From Aquatica leii (taxonomy: Eukaryota > Arthropoda > Insecta > Coleoptera > Lampyridae), in contig CM069436.1 of assembly GCA_035610365.1 (NCBI GenBank), positions 59,163,505 through 59,227,504 on the forward strand: DNA of 64,000 nt, read 5' to 3'. The first letter of the stretch is position 1. The number at the start of each line of letters is the position of its first letter. The position numbers and the translations under genes are program-made. This document shows positions 1 to 10,689 of the stretch, piece by piece. The notes under the pieces are model-generated. The model was not told the origin of the DNA. It saw only the letters and a list, made by a program, of their open reading frames with translations, and did not search any database.

Positions 1-60
1 ACGGAATTTAATTTTTTTTTACCACAAACCAAAAAAAAAATATTGAAATCTAAAATTTTT

Positions 61-625
61 TTTTCCACTACTAGTTGTATACGCTTGCATTATTACGTAT
101 AATAGTAGGTCGTGAAGTTGTACTTTTTTAAGCGCAGGTAAATAATATTTCATTATTAACTAGTAGCTAATAATGAACAAATTTACATTTTCTGATAATA
201 CTACAACAGTTTCAAAGAAAAAAAGTTTACGAAACTGCGTACCAAGAGCAAGAGATTTTATTTAATGCTAATTTAAGTTTTTAAATCGTTCAATTAATAA
301 ATTAATTTGATTTTAAAAAGTAAGTTATTTGAAGTTCGCGCTTAATTAAATATGAATATTATTGAGTTAAATATGTTTTAGATATAATCAATGCTTAAAA
401 TAATAATGTTTTTAAACAATTTAAACAACTTTAGCAATAAAAACTTACGTTATTTGTTTATTTTTGTGTTTTAAATCACAATTAAGAATTATGTCAAAAT
501 TAGTTCTATTAAACTATTGACAATTGTCAAAATTACTGACTTGATTTTTAAAATTAATATCTTAAATTTTAAATTTGATTTAGTAACAGGTAGAAAGGTT
601 TTAATAATTCTAGTAGTGGAAAAAA
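61..625. mobile_element. TIR element, family A, copy 1
   Basis: Non-coding element of about 565 bp. It starts with TTTTCCACTACTAG and ends with the inverted sequence CTAGTAGTGGAAAA, so it has terminal inverted repeats of about 14 bp. The interior is AT-rich with no open frame. It is nearly identical to the copy at 761-1325, and a degraded copy lies at 13941-16396. The size, TIRs and lack of coding capacity fit a MITE. The superfamily is unknown because no clear target-site duplication is visible. Confidence 0.65.
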
Positions 626-760
626 TTGTATATATATCACGGTTGAGAAGTTCATTATAACCTGCGCGATTTATATCCCTCGACGCTTCGCGTCTCGCGA
701 TATAACCTATCGCTTAGGTTATAATGATGCACTTCTCAACCTTGATATATAATATACTAT
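626..760. repeat. Palindromic segment with GC-rich centre, copy 1
   Basis: Inverted arms at 641-662 (GGTTGAGAAGTTCATTATAA) and 717-741 (TTATAATGATGCACTTCTCA) flank a CpG-rich centre near 664-705 in an otherwise AT-rich setting. The ends of the segment (ATTGTATATATA and TATATAATATACTAT) also pair imperfectly. The segment follows family A copy 1 directly and is repeated after copy 2, so it is part of the 699-bp tandem unit. It could be a foldback element of its own or the terminus of a larger element. Confidence 0.6.
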
Positions 761-1325
761 TTTCCACTACTAGTTGTATACGCTTGCATTATTACGTATA
801 ATAGTAGGTCGTGAAGTTGTACTTTTTTAACCGCGGGTAAATAATATTTCATTATTAACTAGTAGTTAATAATGAACATATTTACATTTTCTGATAATAC
901 TACAACAGTTTCAAAGAAAAAAAGTTTACGAAACTGGGTACCAAGAGCAAGAGATTTTATTTAATGCTAATTTAACTTTTCAAATCGCTCAATTAATAAA
1001 TTAATTTGATTTTAAAAAGTAAGTTATTTGAAGTTTGCGCTTAATTAAATGTGAATATTATTGAATTAAATATGTTTTAGATATAATCAATGCTAAAAAT
1101 AATAATGTTTTTAAACAATTTAAATAACTTTAGCAATAAAAACGTTATCTGTTTATTTTTGTGTTTTCAATCACAATTAAGAATGATGTCAAAATTAATT
1201 CTAATAAACTAATGACAACTGTCAGAATTACTGACTTGATTTTTAATTTAAAATTAATATCTTAAATTTTAAATTTGATTTAGTAACAGGTAGAAAGGTT
1301 TTAATAATTCTAGTAGTGGAAAAAA
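761..1325. mobile_element. TIR element, family A, copy 2
   Basis: Second copy of the element at 61-625, offset by about 699 bp, with the same TTTCCACTACTAG and CTAGTAGTGGAAA termini and only scattered substitutions and short indels. The high similarity shows that the tandem arrangement is fairly young compared with the copy at 13.9 kb. No coding capacity. Confidence 0.65.
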
Positions 1326-1460
1326 TTGTATATATAACACGGTTGAGAAGTTCATTATAACCTGCGCGATTTATATCCCTCGACGCTTCGCGTCTCGCGA
1401 TATAATCTATCGCTTAGGTTATAATGATGCACTTCTCAACCTTGATATATAATATACTAT
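1326..1460. repeat. Palindromic segment with GC-rich centre, copy 2
   Basis: Near-identical repeat of 626-760, with arms at 1341-1362 and 1417-1441 and the same CpG-rich centre. With 761-1325 it completes the second 699-bp unit. Unique sequence follows from about 1461. Confidence 0.6.
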
Positions 1461-3539
1461 TATTGTTCTCTCACTCATTTAGTCTATACAAATCTCAGGC
1501 TTTTAGTTTTCTGGTTGCATTAGATGCATGTGTTGCTTTGTGCAGAGACAAAATATTTTTTCAGAATAACAAAATCGCATTTTTGTTTGACTTTTTTTAA
1601 GTAGTGAATTTAATTTGGCTGATATGACATTTTGATGCATAGTTAACTTTCTAAATATAAACCTATAAAAAACGTATATTTTAAACTACTACAAAAATCG
1701 TATACAAGGAGATAATTGATATCAATATAAGTGATTGATAATTTCTAATAACCTTTACGCCACGTGTATGTAAAGTTTGTTATCAAAAATTTCTATACTA
1801 CTATATCTAAAGCTTATTTGATTAATTTGTGTAATTTAAAGATATATAGAAAAACACCTAAACTCCATTAATAAATGTTGTTTTATCTAATAATATTTAA
1901 AAACTACCATTTAATATTACTAATAAATTTTAAATGTAAAAATAAGTTCAGGAAGCCTCAGACTAAATAAAATATTAACAATTAATTTACGAAACTAAAA
2001 GATTACGAATAGTTGAACTGATTTTGTAAAACATTGCAATATATAAAGTATTCTTAATAAGTACACTCAATTCATAAATAAACGAGACAAAGTTTTTGTC
2101 GCATATTTTTTCTTGGAAATACTACAACAGCACATTTATAAATTTCTTGTAAATAACGGTAAACTGATTCTATAATATTTTGCATTTGCAGGTTTAAACG
2201 TATAATATTTTGTAATTTAGGATTGCAATTTATTTTTTTTTCACGCTATAGAGGTTTCCGCTTTATTACGATCGGTTTTTTGCAAGTTTTTGTATTAAAG
2301 AGGTTCCGCATTGACAGGTACTACTGTAATTTACAAATTTTTAGGATTATAGAGTCGACAGTTTTAGTCATTTATAATTCACAAGTCAACTTTTGCGATT
2401 TTTTGGTGACATAATTTTCCTTATTCGGATGCAGATTTTTACTAAGTACATTTCTATGGGTTTGATAATTTATACTGAAGGACTGAATTTAACTTTAAAA
2501 TGAAAGCATTTTGCTTAGCGGTTACAGGGTTGTTAGAATGCTATTTGGATTTTTAAAATGTTGTTAACACGATACGTCATATTGAATTAATTTTCCTAAA
2601 TTATACTGTTGAAAAAAAAGTGAAATATCATTTAACTTACGCAAATTTCTTAATCGAAAATTTGCATACCTAATTTATTACTAAATACGATAATACTATT
2701 AATAGCGCATTATAAGATATTAGAAAATACTTAACTTTAATTAAATATATATGCAAGCATTTTTATAAACATAGTTTTCATTTTTCTCGACAAATTTACA
2801 TATTTACTTTGAATGTTTGCTATTACAAATAAAACTCGCAGAACAGGTAAACCTACATGCTGTTAAAAATATCGTCCTGATTAACAAGCTTGGTTTGAGC
2901 CACTAATACTTTATTTCTACAGAAAAACTTTTTTTATGTCAAGGTGCACGTTTACGTATCGACAACCACAATATATATAAAGAAAATCAAGAAACAACAC
3001 CACCTGTTTTTAAAAACATGTAGAAGGTGCCGTGAACACTAAAACGAGAAAAAAAAAGGCATTTCTACACGACAAGCAGAGTTCCCGTAATTTGTAAAGG
3101 ACCTGTCTTGTGATATGTGCAGTACACGAAATTGACACGAAGAAACTATTCTTACGAATATAATACAATAACTGACGTTTTGCTACGCCATTGTACTGCA
3201 GATTCTTTCTTTGTGTTGTTTGCGCTCGGCGTCCGTTCTGCGTGTCTTCACTAAAACGTCACCAATTCAACAATAAATGTCAAAAAAGTGCCATATGGTG
3301 TTTCTAATGTAAAATCTTTTGTACTACACGACAGTTATAAACTTTTTGAAATAAAACATTTGTAATTGACAATACGTTCATTTTTGCCTATAAAGGTTAT
3401 GTCTTCGCCTAACAGCTTAGCATGGAGATTTATAAATTTTGTAATAGACAATTTTAATGTCGAATTAGTTAAGTTTTCGAACTAGGTAAGTTAATAAATA
3501 TCTTTACATTTAAAATCAAGGAGAAAATTACAATTTTTT
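1461..3539. other. AT-rich sequence, no gene seen
   Basis: All six frames are densely stopped and no protein family is recognisable. A TATATATAAAG string at about 2972-2982 resembles a TATA box, but no initiator or coding exon follows it. A CpG-containing patch at about 3180-3270 is too short to call an exon. Confidence 0.5.
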
Positions 3540-3665
3540 GTAACCATCCTATGATTGCGCCGCCCCCAATTTTAAGTCTATGAAATTTTTTTCCCGTATT
3601 GCTAGACCAAATAGTTTTTGAGATAAATTTGAGGACCGCACTTTAAGACTCACCCTGTATATATA
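3540..3665. mobile_element. Transposon terminus-like fragment (ACCCTGTATATA end)
   Basis: The segment ends in ACTCACCCTGTATATAT at about 3650-3665, a terminal string common at ends of insect DNA transposons and their MITEs. It abuts the C-terminal end of the piggyBac remnant. No matching opposite terminus was found, so this is a fragment assigned by resemblance only. Confidence 0.35.
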
Positions 3666-3670
3666 AAAAT

Positions 3671-4830
3671 TCAAAACTCAACTTCTCTGTGATATATGTT
3701 AAAATAGTTGTTGACACATAGTGCTACCTCACAATTAAGACACCAGTATGTAGATTTTTTCCTAACACCTTTTTTGTAGTAAACTCGGCATTTCCTGGCT
3801 TTATTTTTTATTATATTGTCTTTCATTTGTTGTATTATAGCATTGAGGCAGCACATATCAATAACAGCTGTGTGGAACACTATAACTATCTCCTAAGTCT
3901 ACGCTGTCCATATTTTTGTTATAATCGAAAAAAACATTCGGTTTTTCTTGTCTTTTTCTTCTCTTTTCAGTCACCGTCTTCTCATCATTATGAATAGAAC
4001 TGAGCATCAATGCGTTTTTTCGTTCTTCTACTTTAAAACTATAAGTTTGCTTTGAATTTTACTGCTCGTTTTTCTTTAATTTTTTTGCTTTTAGTTTATT
4101 GTGGATTCCGAATATGTTTACCCTCATTCTTCCATCAATGTCCATCTTGTTTTGACACAAGATTTCAGCCAAATGAATTGACGTATAAAAATTATCTAAG
4201 TAAAACCTATACCCTTTATTCAGTACTTGTTGATTGTTTTTCTTGTGACTAGTTCAAACCATAATTTTGATCCTTACCTGTATAAAATTATATTTTGTAT
4301 GTATCCAGATTTGCTTTCGCTCAAAACATACAATTTCATTCCAAATCGTTTTTTTTGTAGCAATATATTGATTCCAAAATAAATTTCTTTTCCAAGTAAA
4401 AAAGATTCATCTAGGCATATTTCTCGTTCACATACATACAAACTTTTCTGACAAATTATTGATGATTACATGAATTTTATATTTTGTTTTTCTATTAGGT
4501 GTTATCTATAGGTGTTAAGATAAAAACTTAGATTGTCTGTAAAATGCAAAAAGTAATAATCCAAATCCAAATCTGTTTTCGGTCATAGTTTCATACAACA
4601 ATGGCGTTTCAACAATTATTTTTCTTGAAAAATAAAATTCCAAACTCGGTAATCTAATTGTTCCTTGTAAAATTAGGAGCCTCAAAAACATCTTCATTTC
4701 AACTTCATTTGTATCTTTCCAGGATTATTATCAAACAATTGTTCGACATACAAATTTGTATGCTCTGTAATTAATTTGATTTTATTTGAGTTAAAGTCAT
4801 TAGCTGCACCTGTTGGAATATATCATCACA
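3671..4830 (-). pseudogene. piggyBac-type transposase pseudogene
   Basis: Reading down from about 4830, the piggyBac transposase fold appears in pieces in different frames. An N-side helical block at 4515-4697 includes FLRLLILQGTIRLPSLEFYF and a following TMTENRF. Next is a block at about 4380-4440 with a DES motif that fits the first catalytic Asp. A block at about 4150-4250 reads LDNFYTSIHLAEIL, which fits the second catalytic Asp. The C-terminal Cys-rich finger is at 3671-3880 (ARKCRVYYKKGVRKK, then CLNCEVALC and YH). Many stops and at least three frameshifts separate the blocks, so it cannot encode a working protein. The family assignment is strong because the order and spacing of the motifs fit piggyBac; the subfamily is not determined. 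Confidence 0.8.
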
Positions 4831-6339
4831 AGTTAATATATAATAATAGTGTACTCATATTCATATAATGACTAATTTGTCTATTATCTTTAGATAAGTT
4901 TGCAAAAACATATATTTATACTTAAAAAAATACGAAATTATTAATACACGGAAAACTAATCACAATGGTAATAGTCGTTTTCCAAAATACTTTAAATTAA
5001 AATTTACTTAGATTATCATTGATGATGATGATTTTCCGAATAATTTAAGCCAAGCAATTTTTCATCTAGAGAAACAAAACTACATTCTAAAAGTTTTAAC
5101 GTATCTCTTTTTTTTTAAGAAATCCTTACAATTGTCTACCTGATTAAGGTTTCATTTTGTTTATTTATTGTGTAATTAATATTTTCCATTAGCTACAGAT
5201 TAGAATCCTCATCGAATTATAATCGTGGAAAATTTTGATCGAATTGCAAATATTTTGAAGATAGTTGTAAATTTTTAACTTAATTTCAAAGTATAAAAAA
5301 ATGTCACTAATATAAAATAATATTACTATAATGGATTAAAGTGGGTAAATCCATATTACCAATTTTCACAAATAATAAGCTGTCATTCAAAACTTTTGAA
5401 GATTATACTATTAGAGAGCGGATAATCAAGCAAATGCCTGATGCTCTCTGTTTTAATTTATTTTGACAATTTACATTTATTTAATTCAAGTATAGTAACT
5501 AAAAAAAATCGAAATTTTTTGACGATGGTTTATATAAATAAAGTTGGGTTTGTTTTTATTAATGAAGCAAAAATCTAAACGGTTGGTACAAATTTTTAAT
5601 GCTATTCCGATACTATTGAACTAAAACTTTAGAATTTATTAAAAGCTACCAACACTATGATCCATATTTAAAAGTATATTTTAAAGTATTGCTTATGTAA
5701 ATAGGAACTTTAAAATTAGTCTTATTATTATTTAACACTTAAAGTCGCTATTCTTTATACTTTAGCGAAAAACTTAAAAAAGGGCATAGGTATATTCTCT
5801 TTCTTAAATCTTTTTTAACACTAAAGATACATATTAACAATTTAGATAAGTCTAGAGTTTGTAAATAAAATTGTAATAATTGTACTGCTTTTATATAAGT
5901 CAAACTGGATGTAAATTTAACAATAAAATAATAAAACACTGTTTGTTAAAAATAATTCAAAACTATCGTTTTACATTATCTTTACCAAATCACATTCTAA
6001 AACCAAGGTATTTGTATGTATTTTAACTTAAAGATTATAAAATTTCACAAATGAAAAAATGTCTATACGTTATCTAATTAATTTTTTCTATTGACTAACG
6101 ATTATGATAATAATCATTTTAAAAAGTTGTTTAAAAATTAAAAAATACTAATATACAAGGAAGAATAATCGTAATGGTATGGCTATTGTTTTTGTTTGTC
6201 TAATTTTAAACAAATATAATTATTGTTTGTTTTGTTTTTAATTATGTTTCTACTGCAATTAAATCATTAAAAAAATACGATAACTATTAAGATATGTATA
6301 CTGGGTTGCGACTTGGAGAACACAGCATAAATTCACACA
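4831..6339. other. AT-rich sequence, no gene seen
   Basis: Very AT-rich with only short chance open frames. No transposon termini, tandem repeats or exon-like blocks were recognised. Confidence 0.5.
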
Positions 6340-6880
6340 CACAAACTAATTTATAGTAATCTTTAGTAATTCTTAAATATTTTAAATAGTACGGTGTAAT
6401 TTTTCATTAATTTAGTAATTCTAATACACTGTAATTCTTTATTAGTTCATAGTAATTTTTTGTAATTCCAAGTAATAAACTTTTTAGTAAGTAAGTGTAT
6501 AGTATATAGTAATATAACCATTTTTTAAGGATTAATTAGTTATACACGAATAACAGTTAACAGTAATTCATTGTAATACGTCAGTATGTAATTCTTAATA
6601 ATTATTTTACTGATTCGCAGTAATTTTTAGTAATACATTGATATTTGTAAGTAATACAGTGCAATTATTCACTAATTCATAGTAATTATTCGATTAAAGT
6701 GTATAGTAATTCCACTAATGTTTTGTAAACGTTTAGTAATACACGAATAATTTTGAGTAATACACAGAGATTTATTGTAATACACCAGTATAGTTATTAT
6801 TAATTACTTCATTGATTTACAATATTTTGTAGTAATTCTTCGATATTTTTAAGTAATGACAGTAATTTCCCAATGCGGTA
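6340..6880. repeat. AGTAAT-rich low-complexity tract
   Basis: About 540 bp in which AGTAATT, AGTAATA or GTAATAC recurs every 10-30 bases, always in the same orientation (for example 6356, 6365, 6454, 6600-6640, 6755-6860). The spacing is irregular, so this is not a simple microsatellite. It looks like a decayed short-period tandem repeat. Confidence 0.55.
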
Positions 6881-7199
6881 CACTAAAATTATTTAGCTCA
6901 CCAAAAATGTATATATTAATATTTATTTTTTCATTATTAAGTATGATATATTCTCTATTTTCATTAAAAAAATATTTATTTTTCTAGAAAATAGTGCAGA
7001 CAAAAGTAGAAATGAATAATCTGCTGGGCCTAGTAGTGATGAAAACGTTTGTTTGCAACTAAGTAAATCGATTCTCGAGCTATCCTCTTCAAACTCATCC
7101 AAGTCAGAAACGACTATTCTACACAATCTTTTAGAAAAAAAAACCAGTACAAGAAGTAGAAGATAAAAGTAATATAATAAATGGTAATTGAATAATTTG

Positions 7200-8045
7200 A
7201 ATTTATTGGCAAAACGGAGCAGTGAGGTATTGGTATAATTTTTAACTCCTTGCAGTTGCAGAATTAAATCCAAAAACACAGGATTTGTCATGGTTCTTCT
7301 TTATCGAAAAAACTGGATTTACTGGAAAACGGTATAATTTTAGTTTTTTGGCTAGACGTTTTGACAAGGATTAACAAAGTCAATAAAACAGTGCAGAAAG
7401 AAAACATGGATTTACGTACATCTACTCTTCTTTTGTCATCTTTAGCAGACTACTTTGATTCTTTACGTTATCGATTTGATCATTATGTGGTCATTAAGAG
7501 AAAATGAAAATTATGTTAAAAAGCGAATTATTAAAAGAAAGCTGCAGTTAGGAGAAAATAACACTAATACACATACAAACTTAAGCCCAAAAGAAAAACT
7601 GCAAACACAATGTTTTATTTTAATAATTGATAATCTTAAATCGGAACTTAGGTGTCGATCCAATTGCTACAAAACTTGCTCAGAAGCGTTTGAATTTTTG
7701 TTTAATCTAAGAACCACAGAAGACAAATATATTGGACGAACATTTTCCTCAAGAATGCGTTCATTTTAAAAACTATTAATTTCTCTTTTGGAAATAAAAG
7801 TAAAAACTTCGTTGAAGTTGTAGAATTTTTAAACGAAAATAAGTTAATATCTTCATTTCCTAACATTAATATTTCCCTGCGTGTTTTTTTATTCATAATG
7901 GTTACAAATGCAAGTGGTGAACACTCTTTTTCTACTCTTAAGAGGGTAAAGCCCTACTTAAGAAATTTAATTACCCAAAAAAAAACTGAACTCGTTGGCA
8001 ATTTTATCCATTAACCAAGACCTACTAAATGAATAGTTAGGCTTT
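7200..8045 (+). pseudogene. hAT transposase (ZMYM1-like) C-terminal pseudogene
   Basis: The + strand holds the C-terminal third of a ZMYM1-like hAT transposase. RINKVNKTVQKENMDLRT is at about 7360-7420. The helical linker with NLSPKEKLQTQCFILIIDNL and CSEAFEFLFNLRTTED is at 7455-7735. The hAT dimerisation segment, with TNASGEHSFSTLKRVKPYLR, is at about 7900-7965. The linker and dimerisation parts lie in different frames, and stops interrupt the upstream part. The N-terminal zinc finger and the catalytic core are absent. The open frame on the opposite strand at 6923-7291 is a shadow. Confidence 0.75.
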
Positions 8046-8380
8046 GCTGTTTAGGGTATCTTATTTTATATTCTTTTCTTAGTAATGTGATGTTACTTTT
8101 ACCGTTTTCAAATTGTTTCTTTAATGTTGTTCTTATTATTGTTGAATAATAATATATATGTAAGTTTTTTAGTTTTAAAGTTCAGAGATTATAAACATTG
8201 GACGTTATCTTGGCGTTGTTAGCAATACAAGTTTTTTTTAAGTTTGTTTATTTTGTTTAGACTTTTCCTTGTGCTTTAATATAAATAATAAATTTTTATT
8301 TTTTTAAGTACTTATTAAAAAAATAGTTACAAAAAAAGAAAAATAAGACGAATACCCAATATGCAATATTTTTCCTTAGA
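8046..8380. other. AT-rich spacer between hAT and mariner remnants
   Basis: No coding signal. The stretch lies between the hAT C-terminus and the first Met codon of the mariner pseudogene and may contain eroded termini of either element, but none could be delimited. Confidence 0.4.
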
Positions 8381-9965
8381 ATGTATTCCACGCAAGAAAA
8401 AGTAGAAATGGTAAAGTGGTTTTATGCCGAAAATAGTGCTCGTCAAGTAAGTGCCTTGTTTATTGTAAAATATCGGAATCGGTAGATTCCAAGTAGTACA
8501 ACAATGAACAGAATGATGCACAAGTTTGATACTGCAGGCACAGTATTAAATAATTGTTAGTGTAATAATTACTATCGGACCTTACACCAAAATAGAAAAA
8601 ATGATAACACTTTCAATGTTTTAGGGGCAGTAGCTAAAAATTCCAACACAAGTTTTAGGCACATAGCGAAAAGCTTTAGTTTGCATGACTTCCGAGTGCC
8701 GCGAAATTTAAAAAATCACAAAATTTGCACTTATAAATATCAATGCTATCAAGAGTTGCGTGCACATGATTTGAAGAAAACTGCGTTTGGTTTCTAAATA
8801 ATTGAATGTAACGCAGATAGGGAGTTTTTAAGAAATATTTTGTTTAGTGGCGGCTTCTCTATTAAGTCATTTGGTCAATGACCCTCTAAAAATGAATAAG
8901 AAAGGTATTTCATTTGCTTTAAAATTACAGAAAACTTGCGTTTAAATCAAATTATCAGCGTTTAAATTTCATGCGTTTAAATAATTGTCAATTTAAACGT
9001 AACAGATACGAAAGCTTGCGAATTTACCCGAGGCTGATACGTACTTGTGCCCGCATTTACGTTATATTACAATTATAGTTATTGTAATCAAGAGTGAGAC
9101 ACACACAATACAATTTTATGCGAGTTAGAAAGGAAGTTAAGTAAATGTTTAAATGCTTTTGCAGGGTCTTCAGCCGGGCCGCCTACGCCAAAGATAATAC
9201 TTAGTGTACTTATCTTTGAGTGCATTGCTTACGATATTTCTCTGTGTTAAAAAGAATTCAAACATTTTTACGCAATTGGCAATACTATGAGACAAGAAAG
9301 ATGTGCATTTCTATGTTAAGCATTGAAAAATCATTGTAAATTTTGCGATTATTGCGTTTTTTTTAAATGACCCTCTTGTATGATTGACCACCAGCCGCCA
9401 CTAATTTTGTTTATGAATAAATACACGTTTACGCTGCATAATGAACAAAACGTGCAAAATTGCAAAGTATGGGCTACTGACAATTAACACAAAATTGTAC
9501 AAATTAGAACTCAACATCCCCAAAAAGTTAATGTTTGGGTGAGAATATTAGGTCGTTACATTATTGGATCATTTTTCTTACACAAAAATTTAACAGGAGA
9601 TGCAGTTGTTGAAAGAGTATATAGCTGCGGAAAGTCCGAACTAGCTGGAGAAAAACAAGAAATTTGATTCCAAAAGAATGGTTGTCTCGCAAACCACAGT
9701 CGAGATAATGGCAAGTTTTTCCAATACGGGCATTGGTCCATATTGCGTACTGGTCTGTTAAATCCCCTAAATATTTTGCTCGACAATTTTTTTCTTTGGG
9801 GACATTTAAAATTCAATTTTTATTTATTCTGGACACATATTCCAAAATATAGAAGAGCTAAAAATTGTGTAACGAAATATCAATTAGCAAATGTATACGG
9901 CAATTTTACGAAAGGTTGGGTTACATTATTTACCAATAAATGGTGGTTTATTTGAAAATTTGCTG
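8381..9965 (+). pseudogene. mariner-superfamily transposase pseudogene with HTH N-terminus
   Basis: Starts at ATG 8381 with MYSTQEKVEMVKWFY, the N-terminal helix-turn-helix (DUF4817-like) segment common in insect mariner-type transposases. Next come SSTTMNRMMHKFDT and NTSFRHIAKSF, then REFLRNILF just before an insertion at 8845-9403. After it the frame resumes with YTFTLHNEQNVQNCKVWATDN, HPQKVNVWVRILGRYIIG and, at about 9790-9830, DNFFLWGHLKFNFYLFW. It ends near LANVYGNF and GGLFENLL. Several stops and frameshifts are present. The Asp expected in the first catalytic motif is not visible: residues after ILF read MNKY. Without the insertion, the coding part would be about 1.03 kb. Confidence 0.8.
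8845..9403. mobile_element. hAT-type MITE inserted in the mariner pseudogene
   Basis: A 559-bp non-coding insert with perfect 11-bp terminal inverted repeats, TAGTGGCGGCT at 8845-8855 and AGCCGCCACTA at 9393-9403. It is flanked by an exact 8-bp duplication, ATTTTGTT, at 8837-8844 and 9404-9411. An 8-bp target-site duplication and a terminus of this type are hallmarks of hAT transposons. The right terminus extended inward (GTGGCGGCTGGTGG) matches the left end of the larger hAT at 57437, which points to that family as the source of the transposase. The insertion splits the mariner reading frame, so it is younger than the mariner copy. Confidence 0.85.
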
Positions 9966-10689
9966 ATTTTTTATTTTTGCTCTAGTTTCGTGTCGTGTTT
10001 TTTTTTTGTTAAAATAAATAAAATCCTGTTTTCTGTTAATCGTTTTATGGTTTTATATTTACTGATAAAACAAATGAAATTTTATTACGCTCAAATGTAA
10101 GTGCACTTGTTTAGTTTTATAAAATTCAATATTATTTTAGATTTTTAAAAAGTTTTTTAATTTTTTTGTTTTTGGAAAATGGAAAATAGTAAACAAAGGC
10201 GGCGTAAAGCGTTGGCAACCCGAAGGACTACGCGGCTTGAAGAACTATCGTTTGGAGAGTTTGCAAGACAACGCTGAGTAAGAATATCGAGAGAACTGTT
10301 TATATTCAGAACTTTTAAAATCTTGTTTGTCTGATGTGAAGAAAAACAACAGAGATTGTATTTATTTGAATAAGGTAAAGAACAATCACACATATTTTAT
10401 ATACAGTTATTTATTATATTATTTGTTACATTTCTCCAACTTTTTGTGCTAGAATTTTTTTTACAATTTTTTTTACTACACATATAAAGTGAAAGAAATA
10501 TATTATAATAGTCCAATTGTCATTCATTACAGTCATTTAAGAAATTATTGTTATTTATAAATTTATTGTAGACATGTTTGTTTGGTAATTAAGCAAAGCA
10601 GTATTTGTTGGTACTCAAGCAAAGATAAAAGTACAAATATTAATTCTTTTGTTTACAAATAGATTATACGGAGTTTATCATCTTAAGAT
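9966..10689. other. No gene identified; short coding-like patch at 10180-10280
   Basis: Mostly AT-rich. At about 10180-10280 the + strand reads ENSKQRRRKALATRRTTRLE without a stop, with higher GC than its surroundings. It could be the basic N-terminus of an eroded transposon protein, but no family was recognised. Confidence 0.3.

Noticed and set aside
2965..3010. TATATATAAAG as a promoter
   Set aside because: No initiator, leader or coding exon follows; such strings are common in AT-rich DNA.
6923..7291. 122-codon - strand frame
   Set aside because: It is opposite a recognisable hAT remnant on the + strand and its protein is low-complexity; it is a shadow.
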